64,000 bases of DNA from JBBQKI01 sp038326725 (GTDB lineage Bacteria > Bacteroidota > Bacteroidia > Flavobacteriales > Flavobacteriaceae), in assembly GCA_038326725.1 (NCBI GenBank), contig JBBQKI010000001.1:1-64000 (forward strand), in the 5' to 3' direction. Position 1 is the stretch's first letter. Each line of letters starts with the position of its first letter. The notes under the pieces were generated by a model. The model was not told the origin of the DNA, did not search any database, and worked only from the letters and a program-made list of their open reading frames with translations. A program made the translations under genes and the position numbers. Positions 1 through 8,569 of the stretch are shown here, piece by piece.

Positions 1-89
1 CTCACACACACCCACTCCCTCACCTACCACCCCCTCACTCCCTCGTCCCGTCCCCGCGCCCGCCGCCGCCCCCCCCCCCCCCCCCCCCC
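1..89. other. low-complexity C-rich contig edge
   Basis: This stretch is almost only C with some T, A and G, built of CT/CA-type simple sequence that ends in an unbroken run of more than 20 C. Base use changes abruptly to ordinary A+T-rich sequence after it. It encodes nothing convincing and is unlike anything else in the window. A sequencing or assembly artefact at a contig end is the most likely explanation, so it should not be read as a biological repeat without read support. Confidence 0.7.
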
Positions 90-220
90 AAAAGATAACT
101 TCCATGTTTTAAGGTTTTAAATGGTTAAAATATTAGGATTAAATGTTCCTACCTGCATAAAAACAATATAAAAACAGATACGCTTCTGTTTACGGGGGAG
201 TTATAATTTTATAAATATAG

Positions 221-388
221 ATGAATAAATTTAAAAACCAAGTAGTTCTTAAAAAACATTGTTACCATTTAGATATATATTGTTTGGATTATAGCCATAA
301 TACTTCACTTCCCTATCCTGAAAAAACGATGCCGTATCGCTCGTGTTTTATAAAAATGGGGTCGTACCCTTCAGTAGTTACTGATTAA
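221..388 (+). CDS. possible 55-residue small ORF, unknown
   Basis: An ATG-started frame of 55 codons runs from the left edge to a TAA just before the hairpin at 392-419. The peptide is rich in Tyr, His and Cys, with no signal peptide, membrane segment or recognised domain. A purine-rich GGGGGAG lies about 20 bases upstream, too far to be a normal ribosome site, and Bacteroidota often lack one. The only support is its length and the well-placed hairpin. The rest of 90-391 shows nothing else. It may be spurious. Confidence 0.18.
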   Translation: MNKFKNQVVLKKHCYHLDIYCLDYSHNTSLPYPEKTMPYRSCFIKMGSYPSVVTD

Positions 389-419
389 AAAATAGCCCAC
401 AGTTCTAACTGTGGGCTAT
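386..419 (-). terminator. Rho-independent terminator of the M13 peptidase gene
   Basis: A 12-bp perfect stem (392-403 paired with 408-419, four-base loop) is followed, on the minus strand, by a run of six T. It lies about 30 bases past the stop codon of the minus-strand peptidase gene. On the plus strand there is no good T run, so it acts mainly leftward. Confidence 0.8.
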
Positions 420-447
420 CTTAAAAATTTGATAAATCAATAAAATC

Positions 448-2514
448 CTACCAAATCCTAACACGGTCTTCAGGCGCCAAATACATTGCATCCCCCTCTT
501 TGATATTAAAGGCTTCGTAAAATGCATCCACATTTTGCAAAGGTTGCGTGGCCCTATATTGTCCCGGCGAATGCGGGTCGGTTTTGATTTTTGTGGCAAG
601 AGCTTCATCACGCATTAAAGTACGCCAAACCGTGGCCCAGCTCATAAAAAAGCGTTGTTCAGCCGTGAAGCCATCTATTTTTTCCGGCCTTCCGTTTTCT
701 TTCATATAGCGTTGCAAACCGTCATAAGCCGCCAAAACGCCACCGAGGTCACCAATATTTTCACCCAGGGTGAATTTCCCGTTGATGAAAACACTATCCA
801 AAACCTCAATTTTGCTATACTGTTCAGCAAGTTTATCGCCGCGTTCGGTAAAGGCAACCAAATCTTTTTCGGTCCACCAGTTCACCAAATTGCCATCGCC
901 ATCAAAACGGGAACCACTGTCATCAAAAGCATGGGAAATCTCGTGACCAATAACGGCACCAATTCCTCCATAATTTACGGCCTCGTCTGCTTTATAATCA
1001 TAAAAAGGAGGTTGCAAAATAGCGGCCGGAAACACGATTTCGTTATTGAACGGGTTGAAATATGCGTTTACCGTTTGTGGGGACATTCCCCATTCCGTGC
1101 GGTCCACGGGTTCATCAATCCTTTTCAGGTTATCTTTTAATCCCCATTCGCCCACAGCAACCATATTGTCATAATAACTGTTCCCGGGTTTTACTTCCAT
1201 TGTGGAATAATCTTTCCATTTATCTGGGTAACCGATTTTTACGGTGAATTTATCCAACTTTTCAATGGCTTTAGTTTTGGTGCTATCGCTCATCCAATCC
1301 AACGCTTTTATCCTGTCTTTATAGGCCAAGATTACGTTATCGATCATTTTTTCAGCTTTAGCTTTCGCTTCCGGCGGAAACATTTCATCCACATACAATT
1401 TTCCCAAAGCCTCACCAACACTTCCGTTCACTGTTGAAAGGGCGCGCTCGTTAGCCGGTTTTTGTTTTAGGGCCCCATTAAGGGTTTTACTGTAAAAATC
1501 CCAATTTGCCTTTTCAATTTCTGGGGTAAGCATTCCGGCGGAACCATTCAAGGTGCCCCAACGCATCACCGTTTTCCATGTTTCAACATTGCCTTCACGG
1601 AAAATCTTTTGGACGGTTTCCATATATGTTGGTTGCATCACGATAACGGTGTCCATTTTTTTGGTGATATCCATATCGTTGAAAATAGTTTCCCATTTAA
1701 TCGCGGGCACCATGTTTTGCAGTTCCGCAATGGAACGAGGGTTATTGAAATTCCTGAAATCACGGCTTGCCACTTTATCCAAACGCGGGGTCGCCAATTT
1801 GGTTTCAAAGGCCAAAATGGTTTCGGCCTGCTTGCGGGCATCTGCCTCGCTATCGCCCAAAAACTGTAGCATGCGGGTAATGTGATCCATATATTGCTCA
1901 CGGATTTTTACCGAAGCAGGATCTGTATTGGTGTAATAATCCCGATCCGGAAGGCCCAAGCCTCCGGGAGTAATGTAAGCTGCGTTTATGGCACTGTTAG
2001 CGGGGTTTGAAAAAGCCGCGATACCAATAAAAGGCTGGGCAACTGTAACCGAATTTTCGGCCACCACTTTTTGAAAATCAGCAACATTTTTGATGCTTGC
2101 TATTTTTTCCAATGCTGGTTTTAAAGGCTCGATCCCGGTTTTCGTTCTTCCAACGGTGTCCAGTTCCGATTCAAATATCATGATAGCCTTTGCCTGATCG
2201 GTTTCGGGGCCATATTTTTTTCCTTCTTTTGCTTTCGCAATAATATTGAGCACATCCTTATCGGTGGATTGGCGCAGCACCATGAACCCGCCCCAAGTGG
2301 ACTGGTCATCGGGGATCTGGTTGTTTTTCAACCAATTTCCGTTTACGTAATTATAGAAATCCTGATTTGGGCTAACGGTAGTGTCCATGTTAGCCAGAAT
2401 AATACCTCGTGGTTCATTGTCGGCCACGGTTTCAGTCTCTTTATTTTTGCAGGCGCTTATGGTTACCGCAATAACGGTAATGGCAATGGCCGGGGTTAAA
2501 AGGCTTTTTTTCAT
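448..2514 (-). CDS. pepO: M13 family metallopeptidase (PepO/neprilysin type), lipoprotein
   Basis: A zinc endopeptidase of the neprilysin family, expected to cut short peptides in the periplasm or at the outer membrane. The 688-residue length fits the family. Residues 1-22 form a lipoprotein signal with a lipobox ending in Cys (ITISAC). The large N-terminal M13 domain is followed by the catalytic domain: zinc motif HEISH with H524, E525 and H528, and the third ligand in ENIGD (E585, D589). The substrate-binding NAYFNPF element precedes the zinc motif and the chain ends in the usual RVW-like tail. It stands alone, with a clear terminator downstream. Family assignment is secure; the natural substrate cannot be read from sequence. 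Confidence 0.95.
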   Translation of the reverse strand: MKKSLLTPAIAITVIAVTISACKNKETETVADNEPRGIILANMDTTVSPNQDFYNYVNGNWLKNNQIPDDQSTWGGFMVLRQSTDKDVLNIIAKAKEGKKYGPETDQAKAIMIFESELDTVGRTKTGIEPLKPALEKIASIKNVADFQKVVAENSVTVAQPFIGIAAFSNPANSAINAAYITPGGLGLPDRDYYTNTDPASVKIREQYMDHITRMLQFLGDSEADARKQAETILAFETKLATPRLDKVASRDFRNFNNPRSIAELQNMVPAIKWETIFNDMDITKKMDTVIVMQPTYMETVQKIFREGNVETWKTVMRWGTLNGSAGMLTPEIEKANWDFYSKTLNGALKQKPANERALSTVNGSVGEALGKLYVDEMFPPEAKAKAEKMIDNVILAYKDRIKALDWMSDSTKTKAIEKLDKFTVKIGYPDKWKDYSTMEVKPGNSYYDNMVAVGEWGLKDNLKRIDEPVDRTEWGMSPQTVNAYFNPFNNEIVFPAAILQPPFYDYKADEAVNYGGIGAVIGHEISHAFDDSGSRFDGDGNLVNWWTEKDLVAFTERGDKLAEQYSKIEVLDSVFINGKFTLGENIGDLGGVLAAYDGLQRYMKENGRPEKIDGFTAEQRFFMSWATVWRTLMRDEALATKIKTDPHSPGQYRATQPLQNVDAFYEAFNIKEGDAMYLAPEDRVRIW

Positions 2515-2585
2515 TTTATCGGTTTAAATTTTAAGTAGTGCTTAATCTATATTGGTTTAAATTTTTAAAAAAAAGTTACAGTGTT

Positions 2586-3167
2586 TTAATTTTTTTTATC
2601 CTGAAGTTCAATTTTAAAAACAGAATCGCGAAAGCGTTTTTGTTTTTTTAGCTCGCTCTCCTCGTTGTCCTTTCGCTGAAAATCGATGTCGTCCTTAAGG
2701 AATTTTTCGTTCAGTTGTACAATTAGGTTAGTAACGGCAGTGTTGAATTCCCCAATATTTTGCTGAAGGGCCAAGGAATCGAACCGTGATTGGTGTGCAG
2801 TTTGGTTCAAAAGCGCTACCCGCGTCTTCACCACTATAAGCCTACTGTTAATGGGTTTGGTGTTCAGCGTGTCTGGGATTTTTTTTACAAGAGAATCCGA
2901 ATATTCCACCAATCTTTCGGATGTAATCCGAAGGCCTTCAAAAGTACTGCCGTTTATCTTTTGGGCTTCATCAATGAATTCCTCAAAAACACCCCATTTC
3001 AAAATTTGGGTTTGGACCGGTTCGGATATTTGCGGAAATACAAACCCCACTTTCCCAAAAACTGCGGTTGAATCATTTACTGTTTCGGGTTTTGAAAGTT
3101 CATCGGTATTTTTCCCGCAGGAAAACATGATGAAGAAAAAAATTAATATAAAAGGGGAAAATCTCAT
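2586..3167 (-). CDS. hypothetical lipoprotein with helical, charged C-terminus
   Basis: Predicted 193-residue lipoprotein. The frame is open for another 105 codons upstream, but the ATG at 3167 is chosen because it starts a classic lipoprotein signal (hydrophobic run then MFSCGKN, acylated Cys near residue 17). The body is mostly alpha-helical and rich in Lys, Asp, Glu and Gln. Its last third (KFLKDDIDFQRKDNEESELKK) is strongly charged and may form a coiled coil. No catalytic motif is visible. Similar small lipoproteins in flavobacteria have been labelled 'viral A-type inclusion protein-like', which says nothing about function. It is divergent from the threonine dehydrogenase gene. Confidence 0.7.
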   Translation of the reverse strand: MRFSPFILIFFFIMFSCGKNTDELSKPETVNDSTAVFGKVGFVFPQISEPVQTQILKWGVFEEFIDEAQKINGSTFEGLRITSERLVEYSDSLVKKIPDTLNTKPINSRLIVVKTRVALLNQTAHQSRFDSLALQQNIGEFNTAVTNLIVQLNEKFLKDDIDFQRKDNEESELKKQKRFRDSVFKIELQDKKN

Positions 3168-3281
3168 TATTGTTATAAAAAGAAAGCAAATATACTCGTT
3201 ATTCAACGAACAGCGGGTGGATTTTTTTGAACAATTCCCTTGGATAATCCCTATATTTACGACCCATTTTAAGCAATTTCC

Positions 3282-4229
3282 ATGAAAAAAAGAATCCTCA
3301 TTATAGGTGCTTGCGGGCAAATAGGCACCGAGCTCACCGCACATTTGCGAATCCTCTACGGTGGGCAAAAAGTAATAGCTTCGGACATTCGCCAAGGCGA
3401 TGCCGAAATGATGAAAAGCGGCCCATTTGAAATTTTGGATGCGATGGATCAAGCAGCAATGGAGGACATTGTGGTCCGGCACGAAATAACAGACGTTTAC
3501 TTGATGGCAGCCATGCTTTCCGCCACCGCCGAAAAATTCCCGATGAAAGGTTGGAACCTCAACATGGAGCCTTTATTCCACGTTTTAAATCTTGCAAAGG
3601 ATAAAAAAATTGAAACCATATTTTGGCCATCGAGTATCGCGGTGTTTGGACCTAGCACCCCAAAAACCGATACCCCCCAACGCACAATTATGGAGCCTTC
3701 AACGGTGTACGGCATCAGTAAACAAACCGGGGAACGCTGGTGCGAATATTATTTTAATAAATATGGGGTAGATGTGCGCAGCCTTCGCTATCCGGGGCTT
3801 ATCAGTTACAAAACTCTGCCCGGCGGCGGTACTACGGATTATGCGGTAGATATTTACCATAAAGCCTTAAAACACAAAAAATACATTTGCTTTTTAAATG
3901 CCGAAACCACCCTGCCCATGATGTACATGGATGATGCTATAAAAGCAACGGTACAAATTATGCAGGCCGATAAAGAAAAAGTGAAAATCCGAAGTTCTTA
4001 TAACCTTGCAGCCTTCAGTTTTAATCCCGAGGAAATAACGGCCAGTATTAAAAAACACATCCCGGAATTCAGTATTAGCTACGAACCTGATTTCCGACAA
4101 GCAATTGCCGACTCTTGGCCGCAAAGCATTGATGATACCGAAGCCCAAAAAGACTGGGGTTGGAAAAGTGAATTTTCATTGGATGAAATGACGGAAATTA
4201 TGTTGGGAAACTTGAAGGGACGCTATTGA
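3282..4229 (+). CDS. tdh: L-threonine 3-dehydrogenase, extended SDR type
   Basis: An NAD-dependent extended short-chain dehydrogenase of 315 residues, close to UDP-galactose epimerases in fold. It most resembles the flavobacterial-type threonine dehydrogenase that oxidises L-threonine to 2-amino-3-ketobutyrate. The N-terminal Rossmann motif is GACGQIG (residues 9-15). The catalytic pair is Y143/K147 in YGISK, with a Ser-rich strand (WPSSIAVFG) before it. The C-terminus covers a substrate-binding half (residues 170-315). The start has no strong ribosome site, but ATATTTACG upstream resembles a flavobacterial -7 element. A general sugar epimerase is the alternative, less likely because of the LRYPGLISYKTLPGGGTTDYA region characteristic of the dehydrogenase group. 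Confidence 0.88.
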   Translation: MKKRILIIGACGQIGTELTAHLRILYGGQKVIASDIRQGDAEMMKSGPFEILDAMDQAAMEDIVVRHEITDVYLMAAMLSATAEKFPMKGWNLNMEPLFHVLNLAKDKKIETIFWPSSIAVFGPSTPKTDTPQRTIMEPSTVYGISKQTGERWCEYYFNKYGVDVRSLRYPGLISYKTLPGGGTTDYAVDIYHKALKHKKYICFLNAETTLPMMYMDDAIKATVQIMQADKEKVKIRSSYNLAAFSFNPEEITASIKKHIPEFSISYEPDFRQAIADSWPQSIDDTEAQKDWGWKSEFSLDEMTEIMLGNLKGRY

Positions 4230-4287
4230 TTGTAGTGTTATAAACATTTTTAAAAACCCAACCCATCCCATTTTCGTACATAAAAAC

Positions 4288-5250
4288 ATGAAAAACAACG
4301 GCTTCATTTTCCTGTTTTTGGTTTTCTTCCCTGCATTTTTGTTTGCACAAAAAATAGACAATATGGCTTCGTTCCGCGATATGAACAGCGAGGCTTATTT
4401 CAGGTTCAATTATGACAATGATTATTTTGCAGCTTCGGACAAAAACTATACGCAAGGGTATAGCTTTGAACTTGCTTCACCCTTTTTAAAGAAGAACCCC
4501 CTCAATTTTTTGTTTTTTAAACCTGAAAGCAACGAATTCAAATACGGGTTGGCCGTAGAGCATATTGGCTTCACTCCCGACAAATATGAAAGTCCCGAAA
4601 TCCAGTTTGGCGACCGGCCTTTTGCGGCTGCCATAATGCTGAAAAGTTTTTTGATTGCTACGGATACTATTAAAAAGTCAAGTGTTGTTTCTGCGTTTAG
4701 CCTTGGGTTGATAGGCCCGGGGGCATTTGGGAAAGAAATGCAGGTTTATATCCACGAAGCCACGGGCAACGACATTCCGCAAGGTTGGCAACACCAAATC
4801 AAGAATGATGTGGTGGTGAATTATGAAATTTCCCATGAAAAACAATTAGTGCGCTATCGCAATTTGTTTTCGCTTCAAAGCAACGCGACTTTAAGAATGG
4901 GCACATTGTTTACCAATGCATCGGTTGGGGTGAATGCAGTTTTCGGGATTATCAATTCGCCATTTTCTTCGGTGAAAAACAAGGATAAATTTCGGGTTTA
5001 TTTGTATTCCCAACCAATTGTAAATGCCGTCGGGTACGATGCCACGCTTCAGGGCGGGGTGTTCAATAACGAAAGCGTGTACACCATCCCTTCCGATGAG
5101 ATGGAACGTTTTACGGGCCAACTTAATTATGGAATCGTATTACAAACCCGAACGCTGTATTTTGAATATTCGCGAAGCAACATCACCCGCGAATTTAAAT
5201 CGGGACATTCGGCAGCTTGGGGCGGGATTAGGATTGGGTTGGCTTTTTGA
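4288..5250 (+). CDS. LpxR-family lipid A 3'-O-deacylase-like outer-membrane protein
   Basis: Predicted outer-membrane beta-barrel of 320 residues with a cleavable signal peptide (residues 1-20, ending FLFAQ). It carries the LpxR/DUF2219 hallmarks: the early strand with N44-D45 and the YTQG turn (54-57), and the GPGAFGKEMQ..IHE segment holding the family's catalytic His. The enzyme family removes the 3'-acyloxyacyl chain of lipid A in a calcium-dependent manner. The chain ends in an aromatic residue after alternating strands (GIRIGLAF), typical for insertion into the outer membrane. It follows tdh by 58 bases and is probably a separate unit. Family is clear; activity in this organism is inferred. 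Confidence 0.85.
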   Translation: MKNNGFIFLFLVFFPAFLFAQKIDNMASFRDMNSEAYFRFNYDNDYFAASDKNYTQGYSFELASPFLKKNPLNFLFFKPESNEFKYGLAVEHIGFTPDKYESPEIQFGDRPFAAAIMLKSFLIATDTIKKSSVVSAFSLGLIGPGAFGKEMQVYIHEATGNDIPQGWQHQIKNDVVVNYEISHEKQLVRYRNLFSLQSNATLRMGTLFTNASVGVNAVFGIINSPFSSVKNKDKFRVYLYSQPIVNAVGYDATLQGGVFNNESVYTIPSDEMERFTGQLNYGIVLQTRTLYFEYSRSNITREFKSGHSAAWGGIRIGLAF

Positions 5251-5297
5251 TTTTTTTTCGAGTTGGTGCCAAGAAGCGGAATTGCCCATTGGGGATT

Positions 5298-6161
5298 TTA
5301 TTTTTTTAATTCTATTTGCAGGATATTGGCCGTCCCATTTCTTCCTTCGTTGGAAATGTATAGGTCACCCGCTGGGTTGAAAGTGAGGCCTTCTGGCTGG
5401 ACGAATTTTTCCGGATTCAAATAATATATTTTTATGGGTTTGGCCGAAGCATCAAGTTCCAGCAGTAGGGGCGGATTGGCTTGTAGCAGAAAAATGTTAC
5501 CGTTTTTGGGGTGCACCCCGATGTCCGAGGCCCGAAAGATTTTTCGTTTCTTTTTACCCGGTTCATTTTCATAGAAAATGGGATCTTCCTGTGATATTGT
5601 ATACACTGGTTTGGTTTCCATTTGGCGGGTTTCAAGGTTAAAGGCATATATCCCTCTCTCTGTTTTGCTTTTTGGGTCGTCGCCCCTTGTGGTCAGCAGT
5701 AAGCGATTGTGCTTGGGGTCCACAGTTAGGGCTTCAATGTTGTTTTTCCCGTTAAAAAAAGTGTCATGCTTCAGCACTTTCATATTGGTGCCCAAATAAT
5801 CGGATATTTCAAAAATTGTGCCTTCGCTGTTCGCTATGAACACTGTGGAATCCATTACGGCCAAAGCTTCATAATCGTCACTATCTCCAAACTTTATTTG
5901 CTTTATGATTTTGGAAGTGACCAAATCGTACATGAAAATAATGCCATCCTCATCCTGAACGCAGGCAATCCGGGTTCCTTCCATCCAAGAAATGCCCGAG
6001 ATTTCCTCGAGTGCGTCCGGCATTTTCCAGCTTTTCACAATGGTGTAATTTTCCTTTTCAAGTCTGGGATCAATTCCCCGGGATTCTACAAAAGCCCAAA
6101 TGGAACCCACAATAAGAAGGGCACCGCCAATTATCAAAATAGCCATTTTATTTACGCTCAT
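5298..6161 (-). CDS. SdiA-regulated-type beta-propeller protein, membrane-anchored
   Basis: A 287-residue protein with one N-terminal membrane helix or uncleaved signal (residues 6-24) and an extracytoplasmic domain resembling the SdiA-regulated (YjiK-like) family, an SMP-30/NHL-like propeller. Recurrent strand patterns such as EISGISW, YEALAV, NIEALTVDPKHNRLLL and QPEGLTFNPAGDLYISNEG mark propeller blades. They resemble calcium- or phytate/ester-binding propellers, but no catalytic site can be assigned. It converges with the LpxR-like gene (47-base gap). Its function in Bacteroidota is unknown. Confidence 0.78.
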   Translation of the reverse strand: MSVNKMAILIIGGALLIVGSIWAFVESRGIDPRLEKENYTIVKSWKMPDALEEISGISWMEGTRIACVQDEDGIIFMYDLVTSKIIKQIKFGDSDDYEALAVMDSTVFIANSEGTIFEISDYLGTNMKVLKHDTFFNGKNNIEALTVDPKHNRLLLTTRGDDPKSKTERGIYAFNLETRQMETKPVYTISQEDPIFYENEPGKKKRKIFRASDIGVHPKNGNIFLLQANPPLLLELDASAKPIKIYYLNPEKFVQPEGLTFNPAGDLYISNEGRNGTANILQIELKK

Positions 6162-6276
6162 AATTTTTTTTTAATTAATTCCAATATTCATAATCCGTTG
6201 TTTCCTTGCCATTCGAGTCAAATATTAGTTTTTTGTTATTTAAAAAACTATCTGCCTCATTTTTAAAATTAAAGTT

Positions 6277-6492
6277 ATGAAAAGTTTAATAATTCTATTA
6301 TTTGCAACCACTGTTGTAGTTGCGCAAAACGTAAACCAAACTGATGTGCCATCGGCTATCACCACTAATTTTCAAAAGGAATATTCCAAAGCTACAAATG
6401 TGGAATGGGAAATAACCTCTTTAAATTATTTGGGCAAAGTGCTGAATGAAATGGCGGATTAAACAATACTCGGCTTCAAGGATGAAATTTAA
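6277..6492 (+). pseudogene. decayed PepSY-like (beta-lactamase-inhibitor-like) secreted protein
   Basis: A 61-codon frame (stop 6460-6462) starts with a signal peptide (MKSLIILLFATTVVVAQ). It then matches the start of the PepSY-like/BLIP-like fold common in Bacteroidota: VPSAITTNF..EYSKATNVEWE. Family members are roughly twice as long and continue with a NYEVEF-type strand. Here the match breaks after VEWE and a TAA interrupts the frame. The same frame reopens and reads TILGFKDEI to 6492, directly before the terminator. This looks like a gene that has lost its middle, although a genuine short protein is possible. Confidence 0.5.
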
Positions 6493-6525
6493 AAAGACGG
6501 CCTCAAAATGGGCCGTCTTTTTATT
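6491..6525 (+). terminator. Rho-independent terminator
   Basis: A 12-bp stem (6491-6502 with 6511-6522, eight-base loop) made of AAAAAGACGGCC and its complement, with a T run on the plus strand and an A run before it. It follows the decayed PepSY-like gene. It could also stop leftward transcription from the two tRNA genes. Confidence 0.8.
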
Positions 6526-6544
6526 ATAAATTAATTGGTTTTAG

Positions 6545-6616
6545 TAGCCTCGCCGGGAATCGAACCTGGATCTAAAGTTTAGGAAACTTCTATTCTATCC
6601 GTTGAACTACGAGGCC
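6545..6616 (-). tRNA. tRNA-Arg (anticodon CCT)
   Basis: A complete 72-base cloverleaf on the minus strand. Acceptor stem is GGCCTCG/CGAGGCT with a G-T closing pair, D arm GTTC/GAAT, anticodon arm GAAGT-TTCCTAA-ACTTT giving anticodon CCT (reads AGG), and T arm with TTCGATTC. One mismatch (A51-C63) sits in the T stem. CCA is not encoded. Discriminator base is A. Confidence 0.92.
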
Positions 6617-6625
6617 CTAACAAAA

Positions 6626-6650
6626 AAATCCCAACTAAAAGTTGGGATTT
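6626..6650 (-). terminator. hairpin between the two tRNA genes
   Basis: A 10-bp perfect inverted repeat (AAATCCCAAC at 6626-6635, GTTGGGATTT at 6641-6650) with loop TAAAA. A-rich sequence on its left gives a T run on the minus strand. It lies directly downstream of tRNA-Asn and 10 bases before tRNA-Arg, so it could terminate the first or act as a processing signal in a two-tRNA transcript. Confidence 0.65.
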
Positions 6651-6652
6651 TG

Positions 6653-6726
6653 CTCCTCCTCTTGGGCTCGAACCAAGGACCCTCTGATTAACAGTCAGAT
6701 GCTCTAACCAACTGAGCTAAGGAGGA
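6653..6726 (-). tRNA. tRNA-Asn (anticodon GTT)
   Basis: A complete 74-base cloverleaf on the minus strand with perfect acceptor stem TCCTCCT/AGGAGGA, discriminator G, D loop with AGTTGGTTAGA, anticodon arm TCTGA-CTGTTAA-TCAGA (anticodon GTT), and T arm with GTTCGAGCC. No CCA is encoded. It lies 36 bases before tRNA-Arg in transcription order. Confidence 0.95.
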
Positions 6727-6919
6727 ATTTTCTGTTAGCGAGGGCAAATATACCCATTTTTTAATTCCATCAAAAAAAATTCAATACTTTCTTGACCTTT
6801 ATTTCTTTACCCTAAAAATCAAAAAATCAATAGCAGCCAAACAAACAAACCCCCCACCATATGCCCACCAAACTTTAGTTGTTTTTAAATATAAAATAGC
6901 GGACTACCGTGGCGTTTTT

Positions 6920-7102
6920 TTAAAAGGGGTGGTTTTCCTTGAGTTCCTTCAAAAATCTATCCCATTCATTTTGAACATCGAAAAATGTGGAAATGGAATT
7001 TTCATTTTCCTTGATAATAGTCGAATTCAGTGCCTTTACAAATTCTATTTCACGGTGTAAAATGCTATTGGAACTCCAATAAACTCTGTGGGTTAATGGG
7101 TT
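6920..7102 (-). pseudogene. start-less coding remnant directly after rseP
   Basis: Starting at the base after the rseP stop and in the same frame, 60 sense codons run to a TAA at 6920-6922. The predicted chain is protein-like: an amphipathic helical stretch (REIEFVKALNSTIIKENE), then FFDVQNEWDRFLKELKENHPF. It has no ATG, GTG or TTG in a usable place. It could be the tail of a gene whose front was deleted, an old C-terminal extension of RseP now behind a stop, or chance. The rest of 6727-7102 (A+T-rich, with a short A/C-rich patch near 6840) shows nothing else. Confidence 0.35.
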
Positions 7103-8419
7103 TTATTTAAAAAGCCATCGATAAATATCGTTCCCGTTTGCGAACAGCACCAGTGCGATAAGTAAAAAGAAGCCCACCATTTGGGCATACTCCATAAATT
7201 TATCGTTGGGTTTGCGGCCAGTTGCCATTTCATAAAGAAGGAACATCACGTGGCCTCCGTCCAATGCCGGGATGGGGAGAATGTTCATAAATGCCAATAT
7301 TATGGAAATCAAAGCTGTGGTTGCCCAAAACTGTTGCCAATTCCATGTATCTGGGAATAAACTTCCGATTGCCCCAAAACCCCCTACTTGTGTTGCCCCT
7401 TTCTTGGTGAAAACATATTTGAACTGGGTTACATAATCTGCCAATGTATGATAAGCAAGGCCAAAACCCCCAACAAAGCTTTCGGCTAAAGTGTAATCAA
7501 CGTGTGTAGGAACCAAATCAAGGGCAGGATAAACACCAATAATCCCTTCTTCGTTTGGAAGTATGTTCAAAGTATCCAAAGAACCGGCGCGTGAAATTAC
7601 GATCGTTTTTTCAGTTGCTTTATCTTCTTTCAATATTCCATTAAATTCATGCCAATATTGAACAGGTTTCCCGTTTGCCGAAACTATTATATCTCCTTTT
7701 TGCAAACCTGCCTTTTTTGCGGGTTGCCCAACTACCAATGAATCAATAACAGGCGCTATGATGGGCTGAAAAGGCTGAAAAATATTCCCTTTGAACATTT
7801 CACTACCAACATCCTCGGGGATTGAAATTGATTCAACACCTCCATCAGAATGTTTTACTTCAATAGTTTTTACATCCCTTAAAAATAAATGCCTGTTTAT
7901 TTGCATTACATCTTCGAAAGCTTCACCGTTCACTTTTAAAATCTGGTCACCATCTCGGAAACCGTATTGTTTAAAAGACTCTTCCACCGCAAAACCTTGC
8001 GGCATATCATTATTGGTAACAATGTCCTTCCCAAAATAAAAAAGGATTGCCATATAAATTACAAAGCCCAAAACAAGGTTCACAGTTACCCCGCCCAACA
8101 TTATAATTAGCCGTTGCCAAGCCGGTTTGCTTCGAAATTCCCAAGGTTGTGGCGGGCCGGCCATTTGCTCTTTGTCCATACTTTCGTCTATCATCCCGGC
8201 TATTTTTACATAACCGCCCAAAGGGAGCCAGCCAATGCCATATTCCGTTTCACCAATCTTCTTTTTCAGCAATGCGAATTTTACATCGAAAAAAAGATAA
8301 AATTTTTCAACGCGAGTCTTGAATATTTTGGCAGGAATAAAATGACCCAGTTCGTGAAGAACGATGAGAAATGATAAACTTAAAAGTAGTTGAATCGCTT
8401 TTACAGCAAATGGGTCCAT
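7103..8419 (-). CDS. rseP: RIP metalloprotease RseP (site-2 protease)
   Basis: An intramembrane zinc protease of 438 residues that cuts membrane-bound anti-sigma factors and clears signal peptides. The first membrane helix carries HELGH (H22, E23, H26), the two His ligands and catalytic Glu. The third ligand is in NILPIPALDGGH near the C-terminus, inside another membrane helix. Between them is at least one periplasmic PDZ domain (GLQKGDIIVSANGKPVQ), with a second degraded one before it (GDQILKVNGEAF). Four membrane segments in total and usual length. The gene stands alone. A sigma/envelope-protein pair at 54-56 kb is one possible client system, but that is inference. Confidence 0.95.
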   Translation of the reverse strand: MDPFAVKAIQLLLSLSFLIVLHELGHFIPAKIFKTRVEKFYLFFDVKFALLKKKIGETEYGIGWLPLGGYVKIAGMIDESMDKEQMAGPPQPWEFRSKPAWQRLIIMLGGVTVNLVLGFVIYMAILFYFGKDIVTNNDMPQGFAVEESFKQYGFRDGDQILKVNGEAFEDVMQINRHLFLRDVKTIEVKHSDGGVESISIPEDVGSEMFKGNIFQPFQPIIAPVIDSLVVGQPAKKAGLQKGDIIVSANGKPVQYWHEFNGILKEDKATEKTIVISRAGSLDTLNILPNEEGIIGVYPALDLVPTHVDYTLAESFVGGFGLAYHTLADYVTQFKYVFTKKGATQVGGFGAIGSLFPDTWNWQQFWATTALISIILAFMNILPIPALDGGHVMFLLYEMATGRKPNDKFMEYAQMVGFFLLIALVLFANGNDIYRWLFK

Positions 8420-8569
8420 AGGTTCAAAAAATTAACGCACAAAAGTAACCTTTTATGGCGGGGTAAAAAAAATTAAGTTAGCTGTCAAGTTTGTGTCTGT
8501 AAAGTTTTATCCGTTACAACGGGTAGAACGTTTTTTTGTTGGTAATTTTGCCGAAACCCTATTATTTAA

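Noticed and set aside
1..89. Poly-C tract as a telomere, origin or phase-variation tract
   Set aside because: It is at the window edge, has no adjacent gene for phase variation, and looks like assembly noise.
655..1140. 161-codon open frame on the plus strand inside the M13 peptidase gene
   Set aside because: It is antisense to a well-supported coding region with a complete zinc site, has no domain, and ends inside the real gene.
3168..3482. 105-codon N-terminal extension of the small lipoprotein gene
   Set aside because: It would bury the lipoprotein signal in the middle of the protein and overlaps the divergent tdh gene. The ATG at 3167 is far better.
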